DNA of 64,000 bases from Dryococelus australis. Its lineage: Eukaryota; Arthropoda; Insecta; Phasmatodea; Phasmatidae. The notes beneath the pieces are model-generated. The model searched no databases. It worked only from the letters and a program-made list of their open reading frames with translations, and was not told the DNA's origin. A program made the translations under genes and the position numbers. Position 1 is the first letter of the stretch. Each line of letters starts with the position of its first letter. Shown one piece after another: positions 24,110 through 35,039 of the stretch. Where the stretch lies: positions 137,956,457 through 138,020,456 of the forward strand of contig CM056994.1 of the NCBI GenBank assembly GCA_029891345.1, in the 5' to 3' direction.

Positions 24110-27085
24110 ATGAATACTGATCGAGTGGTACACAAGTGCATGGATTGTGGACTGTCATTTGCTAGACACGATAACTTTGCAGAGTCATGCGTAAAACTGC
24201 AAAGCTGTAGGACCTTCACCTACCAAAATCACTGGTGTACAGTCTCCTTCACCACAATGTATGAGTGCATCTTACAACACCATGGTTTCAAGATGATAAT
24301 CCACCTTCGTACTTGCGACCTTCGCGTCCAAAATCGTCACTGGGTATGGGAATTTTAATGCCAATGATTTCGTAGAAGTTAAAACTGCTTTCCGACGTAA
24401 TTGAAAGACATCCGTGGCTGAAAACGTAAGTTGTTCGACGAAAGATATTTGTAATTTTTTGACCCACGTGAAGAAAAATATAATTGACCAGCTCACTGAC
24501 GAAGTACGAGAGCAGGGTCCAATTAAATTTAATATGTGGCTTGAGTGCAACTATACGAAACCAGAGACATTCGTCGAAGATACAGACAAGAGAGTTTGCA
24601 AAACAAAATATGTAGCAGTATTCGAGGCTAGCGATATTGAGAAGGTGGTAGGAAACAGCTTAGGAAAAATATGTTCAGAAGAAGATGCATACAAAGAGCG
24701 TGGTCCATGGTGGACACTGTCGTCAGTCAATTACCTGCTGCTCCGCATAAACAAGCTGGACCTACTTCGAGTGTCGTCGTACATTGACTTGCCAGAATTT
24801 GTCATGAACAAGATGGCTGTGACTAACCCACAAAATGCAAACGAACATATGTGCTTTAAATGGGCCGTTCCAGCAGGTTTTGTAGAAGGCCGGAACCCTA
24901 AAGGAGTAGACAAGCGATATCAAGCCCTAGAAATAAAACTTGACTCTTCAGGCCTCGAGTTCCCTACACAACTACGGCATATCACAGTCTTCGAGAAAAA
25001 CAATGCGTCAGTGTCTGTGAACATTTATGTTATAGGCTAGAACCAGAAAATTTATCCCACACGGGTAGCCAAAGAAGAGAATGATCAGCACATCGACCTT
25101 CTTCTCCTTACCACCGAATTTGGGAACGCTCATTACTATTTCATAAAGAATTTCGAGCTTCTGGTGAGATCACAGCTGACCGCTCGCCATGGTGAAATAT
25201 AGATATGGCAGCGCTGCTGCAAATTCTACCATGACCTGCCCCGAGTATCTGGGCTTACATGGCAGCAGTATCAAGATGAACACAAATGACACTGCAAGAA
25301 AAATGCTCCACTTCGTGCTGAATTGCTACAGTCAGGGAAGGAGGGTTGTGCGCCCGTTTAGAAATTCATGATTTACAACAACATGAATAAATTACTTATA
25401 GTCGTATATGAGGATTTCAAGTCAATACTCAAGCCGATTCAGACGTGTAAACCGGTCCCCAACCATGCCAAAACTTATAGCTATAAGAAGTACGAGACCT
25501 ACAGTTTTTGTATTTACGTGAAAGTCAACCAATATTGTAATTCCAGCAGCACTAACATGCACGCTGAGACAGGAGCCCATTATATACACGGGTGAAGATG
25601 CGGAAAAGAAATTTATGGACACCATAGTGGATGTTGGCACGAAAGTAAAAGGTATTTACACCACTTCGAAGAAAATTATAACGCTCAACCCCACGGAAAA
25701 ATCAAGCTACTCACAGGCGACAAGATGCTGCTACTGTGAATCACCGTTCACACATGGAAATTATAAAGTAAAAGACCACGACCACCTCAACGGGCGTTAC
25801 ATAGGATATGTATGTTCTACAACCTCACATACGACGAAAATTTTATTATCAAACATCTTGACTACGACGACAAGGAAATCATCATCATACCACATACAGA
25901 GGAAAAATTAATCACGTTCTCGAATTCACTAGGGGAAAAGTTTTCTATAAAGTTTATCGACACCTTCAGCTTCATTGCTCACAGTCTGGCATCCTTGGCC
26001 GAGTACCTACCACATTCAAAATTTATCAACACTGCAAAATCCTTCACCCACACCAACTACATCTCATCATATGCAAAGGCATTTCCCCCTACGACTACAT
26101 CGACTCGTGGGAGAAACTGAACGAGTCACAACTACCTCCTAAAGATGCTTTCGTTAAAAAGCTGAAGGACTCGGGTATCAGTGAAGAAGACTATACTCAC
26201 ACCCAAACAGTATGGCAATAGATCGACTGTAACAGTCTTAAAACCTTACATCGAGCTCAACACTGCGAAGCGACAGGCGACCACCGACGACTTTGAGGGG
26301 GAATTTTTCAAATTGAATAATAATGCATAATTTGGAAAACTTATGGAAAATAAAAGAAAATGTCTAAAAAGGGATTCAGTGTGCAGGGAAAAGCACTAAA
26401 AAAAACCAGTAGCAAAACCAAAATTCTAAGAAAGGTCAGTTTGCAAAGAAAATCTTTCTCTCATCCTACTACTGCATGACTTCATTCTCTTTAATAAGCC
26501 TATCTATGCTGGATTTACTGTTCTCGATTTGTTAAAAACTTAAATGATTAATTTCCATTACGATGTAATTAAGTCTCTGTACGGAGATGATCTTGAGCTC
26601 CTGTATACCGACACCGACTAGTACCTGTTGCAGATTCGAACCACATTTTTTTTTACCAAGATTTGATTAGTGATCACAAATTTAAAATCGAATTTGACAC
26701 AAGCGCCTACCCTACCACCCACTCTCGCTACTCGGACACAAATAAGTAATTGGTTGGCAAGTTGAAGTACGAGTGCGGTGGTAACATTATGACAGAATTC
26801 ATATGGTTATGTGCAAAACTGTACACGTACAAATGCAGAGGAAAAGTCTCCAAACGAGCAAAAGGTATTCAATCATGTGTGGTGCATAATAAAATTAGTT
26901 TGACTATTTTATATCTGTTCTGGTGCAACACCGTACATTGCGAGTTAATGTCCGCACTATACGATCAGACATAAAGCAGTTGTATTCTGAATGTATTAAT
27001 AAATTGGCACAGGTGTGGTTGTACAACAAGCGATGAAATTCTGAAGATGGCGTGCATACACTCCCACATGACTACATTGGTTAAA
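24110..27085 (+). pseudogene. polB: Polinton/Maverick protein-primed DNA polymerase B, left copy (broken)
   Basis: Several frames in order spell a family-B, protein-primed DNA polymerase of the Polinton/adintovirus type. At 24,110-24,320 there is a C2H2 zinc finger (HKCMDCGLSFARHDN). The 208-aa frame 24,414-25,037 has the N-terminal conserved region. 25,715-25,805 has a CxxC ... HDHLNG endonuclease-VII-like zinc motif. 25,812-26,120 carries the exonuclease region (FIDTFSF). Polymerase motif B (KLNNNA) is at about 26,305 and motif C at 26,601-26,618. The C-terminal signature EDGVHTLP lies near 27,040. It replicated the element when alive. It is dead: frameshifts, several stops, a TAG directly after the motif C residues YTDTD (26,619-26,621), and a deletion near 26,290 that removes the palm segment with motif A. 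Its 3' part and what follows are mirrored at 30.4-33.6 kb. Confidence 0.9.
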
Positions 27086-28975
27086 AAACTTTTAACTTGT
27101 GTTGAGACCTCACCTTATTGTGGTAGGGCTGAGTAGTACCCAATGATCCAGACGACCATTCCAGGGAAGTCTAAATCGGTAGCTTGTTAATTGGTAAGAG
27201 GAGAGGGGAAACCAAAAAAAAAAAAAAAGACAAACAATATGTGAATATGACTGTCTAGCTGCAGTAAAACAACTTTTTTTGGCAAGAATTTTTGTCTTCA
27301 AATTTTATAGCCTGGCTCTCAAACACCATTGTATCATATACTGATGGCTCTGGTGAAAAATAATATCTTTTTGATAAGACAAAAATATTAGAAAAAATAT
27401 AATATCCTCCGTGGATACAAGGGTTTAATGTGCAGCCCGTCCGAAGTCGTGGAGCTATGTGCATAGTTCAGACATGCACACGTTAAGTTTGAGGTGAAGC
27501 GGACTGACATGTTCATCATAGAAAGCAATAAGAACGTTATAGTCTCGTAACACCCTGTTCTAAAAACACCCCTTTGCTTATAAACATAGGCGATTTTCTT
27601 TAAACATGCTATTAATTAAAAAAAAATTAGAGTAATTCAAGTAGACCCTCCCTGTCCCACGAAAAAAACAATTGCAAAAAGATAATCTGTGTAAACCACG
27701 ATATCCATCATCCCACAGAAACTCAAATAGGGCATGTTAATGAAGAAGTCATGTCAGGCAACCTTCTAATAATTATTAATCCATGCAGACATCAGATAGA
27801 TACAGTACTAACCATCAAAGAAACTTCTATACAAACACTAAGCATCCCTACAAATGTGTTGGAGTGAGTAGGGTGTTCACCAGCATATTTCCAAATTTAC
27901 AATAATTATGAGAGTATGGACATTAATCAATACGGCTCACCTGTGGTGTGTGTCTGATATGCGATGAAAAAATTATATTTTCCATGTCTTTTTGCGAGTG
28001 TCTAGCTACATTGCAAACACTCGATACAGTAAACTTACTCAGGTATGAAGGAATCTGTTAACAAAATTACAGGAAATTGGCAGTGCACTCGTTATAGCAC
28101 TCTGAAATAGGGTACTATTCACACTTCCTATTACTTTTCCCGCTAGATGGGATCATGAATATACTAACCTGCTATACAAAATATTAGTCAGCATGTTGTT
28201 TTACAGTGACACGTCCAGGGAGAAAACACATACAATAAACGAAACGAAGTCAAAGATAAATCTAAAATTTTTTGTAAGGTATGGGCACACACCGACAAAA
28301 CCCCCATAACATACCCGCACACTCCAACAACACATGTACCCTGTTCACACGAGCAGAAATCTTCAAACTATACACAGTTATAATAGTCACTTCTGTGATT
28401 TAACTTTATTATAGTATGTACATATGTACAGGTAAACATATTGAAAGCTACGAGCATATATCTACAAAAAAAAACTAGGACCATTATTCAAACTGTGAAC
28501 TTGGCTCGAATTTATTTATAACACCATCATTATCAAGCATGGGGGAGCGAATAAACCAACCAACTCGTGTCCTCTGCAAGGTGTAAGTCATACCCTTTAT
28601 GAGAGTTATTATTTATGTTATACTTGCTTCTTTAACGAATGCTCTTACAAAGATCGAATTCAAGTTATATTATATATATTTAATCTGCTCGTCAGGTGTG
28701 TTACAATTAGCATGCTAACCTATCGATTTACATTTTCGTTTACTGTTTTACCAAGTTTTTATATGTCTTATATTCTTAAATATATTTTAAAAACAATTTT
28801 CCCCATCACTCGGAAAAGTAGTCCGATATTTTCTACGTTTGATAGAGAAAATTAATATTGTTTTAATAGTTTCGTGTCTCGAACACAGTTCCTTACACTG
28901 TACCACGCCTTTGGAGATGGCTTAAATCCTTATATCAGGTGTACGTGAATATTACAATTTGAAAAAATTAATATA
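25830..28975. repeat. Left arm of a large palindrome (polB 3' end and downstream DNA)
   Basis: Reading right, this segment matches the reverse complement of 33,620-30,385. Paired landmarks: GGAAATCATCATCATACCAC (25,882) with its complement near 33,580; ACCACCCACTCTCGCTACTC (26,715) near 32,530; CCATTCCAGGGAAGTCTAAA (27,157) near 32,100; ACCACGCCTTTGGAGATGGC (28,902) near 30,440. Identity is near 85-90 percent by eye. The arm is interrupted where each polymerase copy has its own deletion. Confidence 0.88.
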
Positions 28976-29330
28976 CGAACGTCACTAAAAAGGTTTCTGA
29001 AACTCAGGACTTAAATCGAATTGCGGTCCTCTTATATTATCCTAAACCCTATATCCGATGCCTAAAAATTCCATTTCACCTTTTATATAAATTCGTATAA
29101 TATTCTCTGAATACTGAGTAAAATTGTTGCATTTTTCTAGGTCCGATAGAAATAAATAATATGTCTATGGTTTCCGGACTTGAACAAACAATCCCACGAT
29201 ATGCCTAACCGATAGGTATTTAATACATTCTAATTCACGTACGTATTAGTATGGACACAGGCCGAAAATCAAGTACAAAGTTTGGTAAAATAGGTTCAGA
29301 ACTCGGGTCGGTAATAGAACTGTTGTCCAT
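28830..29330. repeat. Degenerate ~150-300-bp direct repeats near the palindrome centre
   Basis: GTTTGATAGAGAAAATTAAT (28,838) recurs as GTCCGATAGAAATAAATAAT (29,141), each followed by a GTTTC[G/C]... and a [T/C]CG/TTGAACA motif; a weaker copy lies between, near 28,990. The first unit is part of the palindrome arm, the rest belongs to the unpaired centre. Function unknown. Confidence 0.5.
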
Positions 29331-30384
29331 TTATATCACTATAAGATCGCTATTCTTCGTACAATATGTGTGTAATAGCATGCATTATAAATTTCATACA
29401 TAATCAAATTATATGGGCTTTATTCCAACATTTTTTATCAAAGTGGCACTAAGGTGGTTCTTGCATGTAGACCAGTAGTAGGGTATGGTGAGTGAAGGGC
29501 ATCTGGAACACGAGTGGATGAACTGGATCCATCACCATCTTACACCGTCGGCCTTGACCTTCGCCGTTTTTGTAAATAATTAAATTACTTCATAATATAA
29601 TAACTATGCTAGATTTTTGTTAATACGAGTAGGGAGGTAGATGGTGTACAACTTAAGGCTGATAAGTAGATGCAAAATCCAAGATGGAAGCCTTCATTAA
29701 TGTTAAAACAAATGGTAATTAAAAACAAATATGGCGGCCACCAGTAACATTCAAATAAATGAGAGAAGCAAATAAATCTAATATGGTGGCCTCCGGATAC
29801 ATATAAAAAGGACAGATGAAAAAAACTTATATAGCCACATCCAGTAACATATAAATACACAAATAACGACACATCAAAATGGCCACCAGGGTTAAAGACT
29901 TTTCAACAAGAAATGTTATTAATAAAATTTTATAAAAAATATAATTTTAATAATTTTTTAAATTTTAAAACCATTTTAATACATTTTTAATAATAATTTT
30001 TTTATAAATTTTTAACAATTTTTTAATGTTGAAACGATTTTAAATTTTTTTATATGCAATTTTTTTATAAATTTTTAAAACTATTTCTTAATTTTTTTAC
30101 ATTTGTCAATAATTAATTTTTAATCATATATTTTTTAGGAACATATGTTAAGATTTGTGACTTGTGATTTTTATTTTTTGCATTTTTGCATTTTTTAAGG
30201 CTAAGGTCATGGTTACTGGCATCCAAAATGGCGTACACATGACCAGAAATATAGCGCAGGAAATCCGGAATCCAACATGGTTGACGTGTGATCTTGGCGT
30301 GACATCATCCAAGGGCAGATCTACGATCCACGAAGCCCAGCCCTGTGTTTCCGAACATACATTACCCTACTACTGGTCTACATG
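28976..30384. other. Unpaired centre (loop) of the palindrome
   Basis: About 1.4 kb lacking a mirror copy. It contains degenerate repeats, the 'ATGGCGGCC' array at 29,683-29,890 and an extremely AT-rich tract (TTTTTAAT runs) at 29,920-30,140. No gene seen. The open frame at 30,164-30,418 is not recognised. Confidence 0.5.
29683..29890. repeat. Tandem ~48-52-bp repeats with ATGG[C/T]GGCC core
   Basis: Five copies of a core near ATGGCGGCCACCAGTAACAT start at 29,683, 29,731, 29,783, 29,831 and 29,879, giving periods of 48, 52, 48 and 48 bp. Outside the conserved ~20-bp core the units diverge strongly, so the core is better preserved than its spacers. The - strand frame 29,872-29,609 is a by-product. 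Confidence 0.8.
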
Positions 30385-33300
30385 TAATTGTAATATTCAT
30401 GTGCACCTGATAGAATGATTTAAGCCATCTCCAAAGGCGTGGTACGGTGTAAGGAACTGTGTTCGAGACACGAAACTATTAAAACAGTATTAATTTTCTC
30501 TATCGAACTTAGAACATGTCGGACTACTTTTCCGAGTGATGGGGAAAATTGTTTTTAAAATATGTTTAAGAATACAAGAGATATAAAAGCTTGGTAAAAC
30601 AGTAAATTAAATTGTTAATCGATAGGTTAGCGTGATAATTGTAACACACCTGACGCGCGGATTAAATATATATAATATAACCTGAGGTCGAACTTTGGTA
30701 GAGCATTCTTAATGAAGCAAATATAACATAAATAAGAACTTTCATACGGGGTACGACTTATACCTTGCAGAGGAGACGAGGTGGTTCGTCATGCTTGATA
30801 ATGATGGTTTTATAAATAAATTCGAGCCAAGTTCACAGTTTGAATATGGGCCCTAGTTTTTTTTGTAGATATATTGACGTGGCTTTCCGAATGTGTAGTA
30901 CCTGTACATACGTGCATACTATAATAAAGTTAAATCACAGAAGTGACGATGATAACTGTGTATAGTTTGAAGATTCCTGCTCGTGTGAACAGGATACATG
31001 GGTTGTTGCAGTGTGCGGGTATGGTATATGGATTTTCTAGGTGTGTTCCCATACCTTACAAAATATTTAGGTTTATCTTTGATTTGTTTTCCTTTATTGT
31101 ATATGTCTTCTCCCTGAACATGACACAGTAGAACACATGCTGACTAATATTTTGTATAGCAAGTTCGGAGATTCGTGATCCCATCTAGCGGAAAAAGTGA
31201 TAGGAAATGTGAATGGTACCCTACTTCTCAGCGCTATATTGAGTGCACTGCAATTTTCTGTAATTTTGTAAACAGATTCCTCCATATCTGAGTAAGTTTT
31301 CTAACACGAGTATTGCAATGGAGTAACACACGCAAAAATACATGAAAAATGTATTTTTTCATCGCATTTCAGGTACCCCACAGGTGAGCCGTATTGATAA
31401 GTGTCCTTACTGATTGTGATTGTATTGTACTTTCTTGTATGGTTAGTTCTGCACCCAACTATTGTCTTGGCAGATTAATAATTATTGGAAGGCTGCCTGA
31501 CACGCTTTCTTCGTTAGTTAGCTCCGATTTGAGTTTCTGAGGGATGATGGATATCATGGTTTAGACAGATTAATAATATTTTTTGCAATCGTTTATTCGT
31601 GGTAGGGAGAGGGTCTAATTGAATGATTCGTTTTTTTTATTGATAGCATGTTTAAAGAAAACCGCCTAAGTTCATAAGCAAATGTATGTTTTTAGCACAG
31701 GGTGTAAAGAGACTATAGCGTTCTTACTCGTCACTGGATGTGATTGCTTCCTATGATGAACATGTTATTACACTTCTCCTCTAACTTACCGTGTACATGT
31801 CTGAAATATGTGCATGTATTGGGACGGGCGGCGCATTAAACACTTGTAACCATGGAGAATATTGTATTTTTCTACTATTTTTGTCATATCAAAAAAATAT
31901 TATTTTGCACCAGAGCCATACACATATGATACACACGTGTTTTAGAAGCCAGGTTTATAATATTTGAGGACAGAAATTATTACCAAAAAAAAATATTTTA
32001 CTACATCTAGCCTTTCATATTCACCCGTGAATGTCAGCTTTTTTTTTTTGTTTCCCCTCTCCTCTGACCAATTAGCAAGCTACCGAATTAGACTTCCCTG
32101 GAATGGTCGTCTGGATCATTGGGTACTACTCAGCCCTACGACAACGAGGTGAGAACTCATCACAAGTTAAACGTTTTTTAACCAATGTAGCCATGTGGGA
32201 ATGTGTGAACACCATCTTCACAAATCCATTGCTTGCCGTTCATCCACACCAGTGCCAATTTATTACTGCACTCCGAATATAACTGTTTTCTGTGTGATCG
32301 TACAGTAAGGACATTAACTCGCAATGTACGGTGTTTCTCCACAACAGATATAAAATCGTCAAACTAATTTTATTTTGTACCCCACATGACTCCATACATT
32401 TTGCCTGTGTTGAGACTTTTCCGTCGCATTTGTACGTTTACAGTTTTGCACATAACACCACGAATTCTGTCATAATGTTACCACCGCACTCGTACTTGAA
32501 CTTGCCAACCACTTACTTATTTGTGTCCGAGTAGCGAGGGTGGGTGGTAGGGTAGGCGCTTTTTAGCCAGGGACTTTGTTTAAATGCAAGTATACAATGT
32601 ATTTTCGAAAGCTTCAAGCCATGGGCGATGGCTTGTTTTAGGTTGCAGTAGTGGAGGATGTAATTTTTCTTGTCTTCCAGAGTCGTCATCAGTTTCGAAT
32701 GCTTGGAGCCAGGCTGACGCTCGACAGGAATAAATGGTAAATCACGATATTCTTCGATCAGGTACGAAGGGTACTCGACATACACCTCGAGAATATAACC
32801 TTTTGACCGGTCATCTGGAATGAACATGGCCTCAATATTGAAGTTGACCCATCTGAAATTATGTATTGGGAGCGGTAAACTCCTAGCCCAGACGTACAGG
32901 TTAATTGCATCGAGGTTCTGCAGGTATGTTAATGGCTTGCTGGGGTTGTATGTTTCCGGTGGATAGATTTTATTTGCTACTGCAAGACGTTTAATGCACT
33001 TAGCCACTCCACCACGAATTCCATTTTTAATAAACATATGCTTGTCATAGTCCATTAGAAGATCCAGTTCGACCGCCGTCATATGCAACATAGCATCGAA
33101 AGCGTCCGGGAGTGCTGCTGTAGTGACCACAATCGAGCTTGTAAGTGGAAATACAGAGGTCTCTAAAGTTCTCAAAAACATCGGACAGGAGGAGCACGTC
33201 AGTCTTCAAATACAATTAGAATATGTCTTAAGACAGTTACAGTCGATATCTTGCCATACTGTTTGGGAGTGTGTATAGTCTTCTTCACTGATTTCGGAGT

Positions 33301-33620
33301 CCGTAGGCTTGATAAAGAAAGCCTCTTTGGGAGGTTCAGTTTCTCCCACGAGTCGTCGTAGTCGTAGAGGAAGAAGCCTTTGCGTGTGACGTGAGGAAGT
33401 TGGTTATGGATGAAGAAATTTGCAGTGTTGATAAATTTTGAATGCGGTAAGTACTCGGCCAGGGATGCCAGACTGTGAGCAATGAAGCTGAAGGTGTCGA
33501 TAAACTGTATAGAAAACTTTGTCCCCAGTGATTTCGAGAACATGATTAATTTTTCCTCTTTATGTGGGATGATGATGATTTCCTTGTAGTAGTAGTTAAA
33601 ATGTTTTATAATAAAACAAG
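30385..33620. repeat. Right arm of the large palindrome
   Basis: Reverse-complement partner of 25,830-28,975 (landmarks listed there). At its outer edge, near 33,618, similarity stops abruptly and sequence of gypsy element B begins within about 150 bp, so the outer junction is a truncation. Divergence between the arms rules out a simple assembly duplicate. Confidence 0.88.
32180..33620 (-). pseudogene. polB: Polinton DNA polymerase B, right copy (broken, inverted)
   Basis: On the - strand this copy starts in the exonuclease region (frame 33,693-33,199, FIDTFSF; the first ~25 codons are foreign). After a frameshift at about 33,190 it continues in a 222-aa frame (33,181-32,513) that includes the palm with motif A (LDAINLYV at residues 90-97) and ends FKQSPWLK. 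It then jumps straight to SAYPTTHPRYSDTNK. The jump removes motifs B and C. The C-terminal signature EDGVHTFPHG lies near 32,200. The 5' half (zinc finger, N-terminal region) is absent. The copy is tail-to-tail with the left copy, and the two deletions do not overlap: left lacks motif A, right lacks motifs B and C. Neither copy can make a polymerase. Confidence 0.9.
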
Positions 33621-33759
33621 TATAATACAAGTAAAAATTGTTTGTTGGCTCATTGCGTATTTCTTGTTTAAATTTAAAGTGCACCAAAATCAAAGGTACC
33701 CAAAATGTTGTGGCCGATACTCTTTCAAGAATATTTTAAGGTGAAAATTTCCCTGTAAT

Positions 33760-35010
33760 ATCTGAAAACATACCCAATCGCAATGTTTTCACTGCCGTTC
33801 CCCTGGCATTCAATTTTTTAAGGATCATCAAAATGAAGACACAGAATTAACTGCTATTATTCAAAATCTTAAATCTCGTGTTAAACAAAAGCCTTATACA
33901 ATGACCAAGGATTATTTGTATTGTAAAGCAAACAACAGGAAATGTGTTGTTGTGCTAGTTCATTTATGCGATATTGTTTTCGCATAGTTACATTCTTTAC
34001 TCTTTGGAGCACATGCTGGTACTTACAAAACCATAGAGGCTATTAGGTATGATTTCGTCTGTAAAGGAATGAATACTGATATTGCTGACCGTGTGAAGAT
34101 CTGTCAGTTATGTGCCATGAGTAAGCCCAGACAGAACACACATTTAGTTTCTTGTCCTCAGAAGTAGCCTAAAGGCCCATGCAAAAATGGTTTATTAATT
34201 TTGTAGGTCCAATTTTCTAGGAGTAGGTCTGGTAATAATATGATTTTGGTTTGTGTTAATGCTTTTTCCAAATTTGTGTGGTTAATTCCCACGAGGAAAG
34301 CAGATTCTCTTTCTACAGTACAAACACATCAGGCGTGCTAACTTCAACATGTTTGCCATACCTTCTACTATTGTTTCTGATGTTGGTTCTCGGTTTATTT
34401 CCAAGATCTTCAGACACATATGTATCTCCTATGGGATGAAACACAATACTTTGTCCCCATATAGCCCTCTACCTTCGCATGCGGAACATTTCAATAGAAG
34501 CCTATGTTCTGCATTAATTGCCTGCCATGTAAAGGACCAAACCAATTGGGACAAGAATTTTCCCTGTTTACAAATGGCATTCTATTATCCCCGACATGAG
34601 AGTCATAAAACTACATATTTTAGTTTAATGTTCACATATATGCCTAATCATCCTCTTTCAAACTTGTGGCAGTTGAGTGACCGTCTCCCTGATGATGTGT
34701 TAGACTTCCTAGGAATTTGGACAGCAGCCCTCATGAGTATTAAGCGGTATCGTGAGTGGAGCCACATAAAATAGAACAAGAAAAGAAAGACTAACCATTT
34801 CAGAACACGAGATTAGGTTCGTGTAAATGCCCATGCTATTTGTAGGGCGGTAGATGGCCAAATAGTAATTCGCTGGTTTGGTCCTTACTAGATACAATGC
34901 TTTTTAACTCCTATTACAGCTAGTTCGGCTGACCCTAAAATGGGAGGCTATGTAACACACATGCATATTTCTCATCTAAAACCTTTTCAGTTTAGGGCTC
35001 CTGCTTAATA
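33760..35010 (+). pseudogene. Gypsy/errantivirus-like integrase (end of pol) of element B
   Basis: Broken frames on the + strand show a retroelement integrase. An N-terminal zinc-binding region lies at about 33,990-34,140 (H-AGTYKT ... CQLCAM). The catalytic core begins near 34,170 (WFI-FVGP; later FSKFVWLIPTRKA at about 34,265-34,305) and continues in the 141-aa frame 34,349-34,774, with a second acidic residue in IVSDVGSRF and Glu in HAEHFNR, about 35 residues later, matching D,D-35-E. A C-terminal HISHLKPF segment near 34,965 fits the end of pol. Stops and frameshifts inactivate it. Reverse transcriptase and gag of B are missing; upstream sequence is the Polinton palindrome, so B was truncated or interrupted near 33.7 kb. 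Confidence 0.85.
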
Positions 35011-35039
35011 TGTTTTTCACCACAGTGTTAGAAGATGCA

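Noticed and set aside
25830..33620. Palindrome as an assembly artefact or haplotype duplication
   Set aside because: The arms differ by many substitutions and indels and carry different deletions, which an artefact would not produce.
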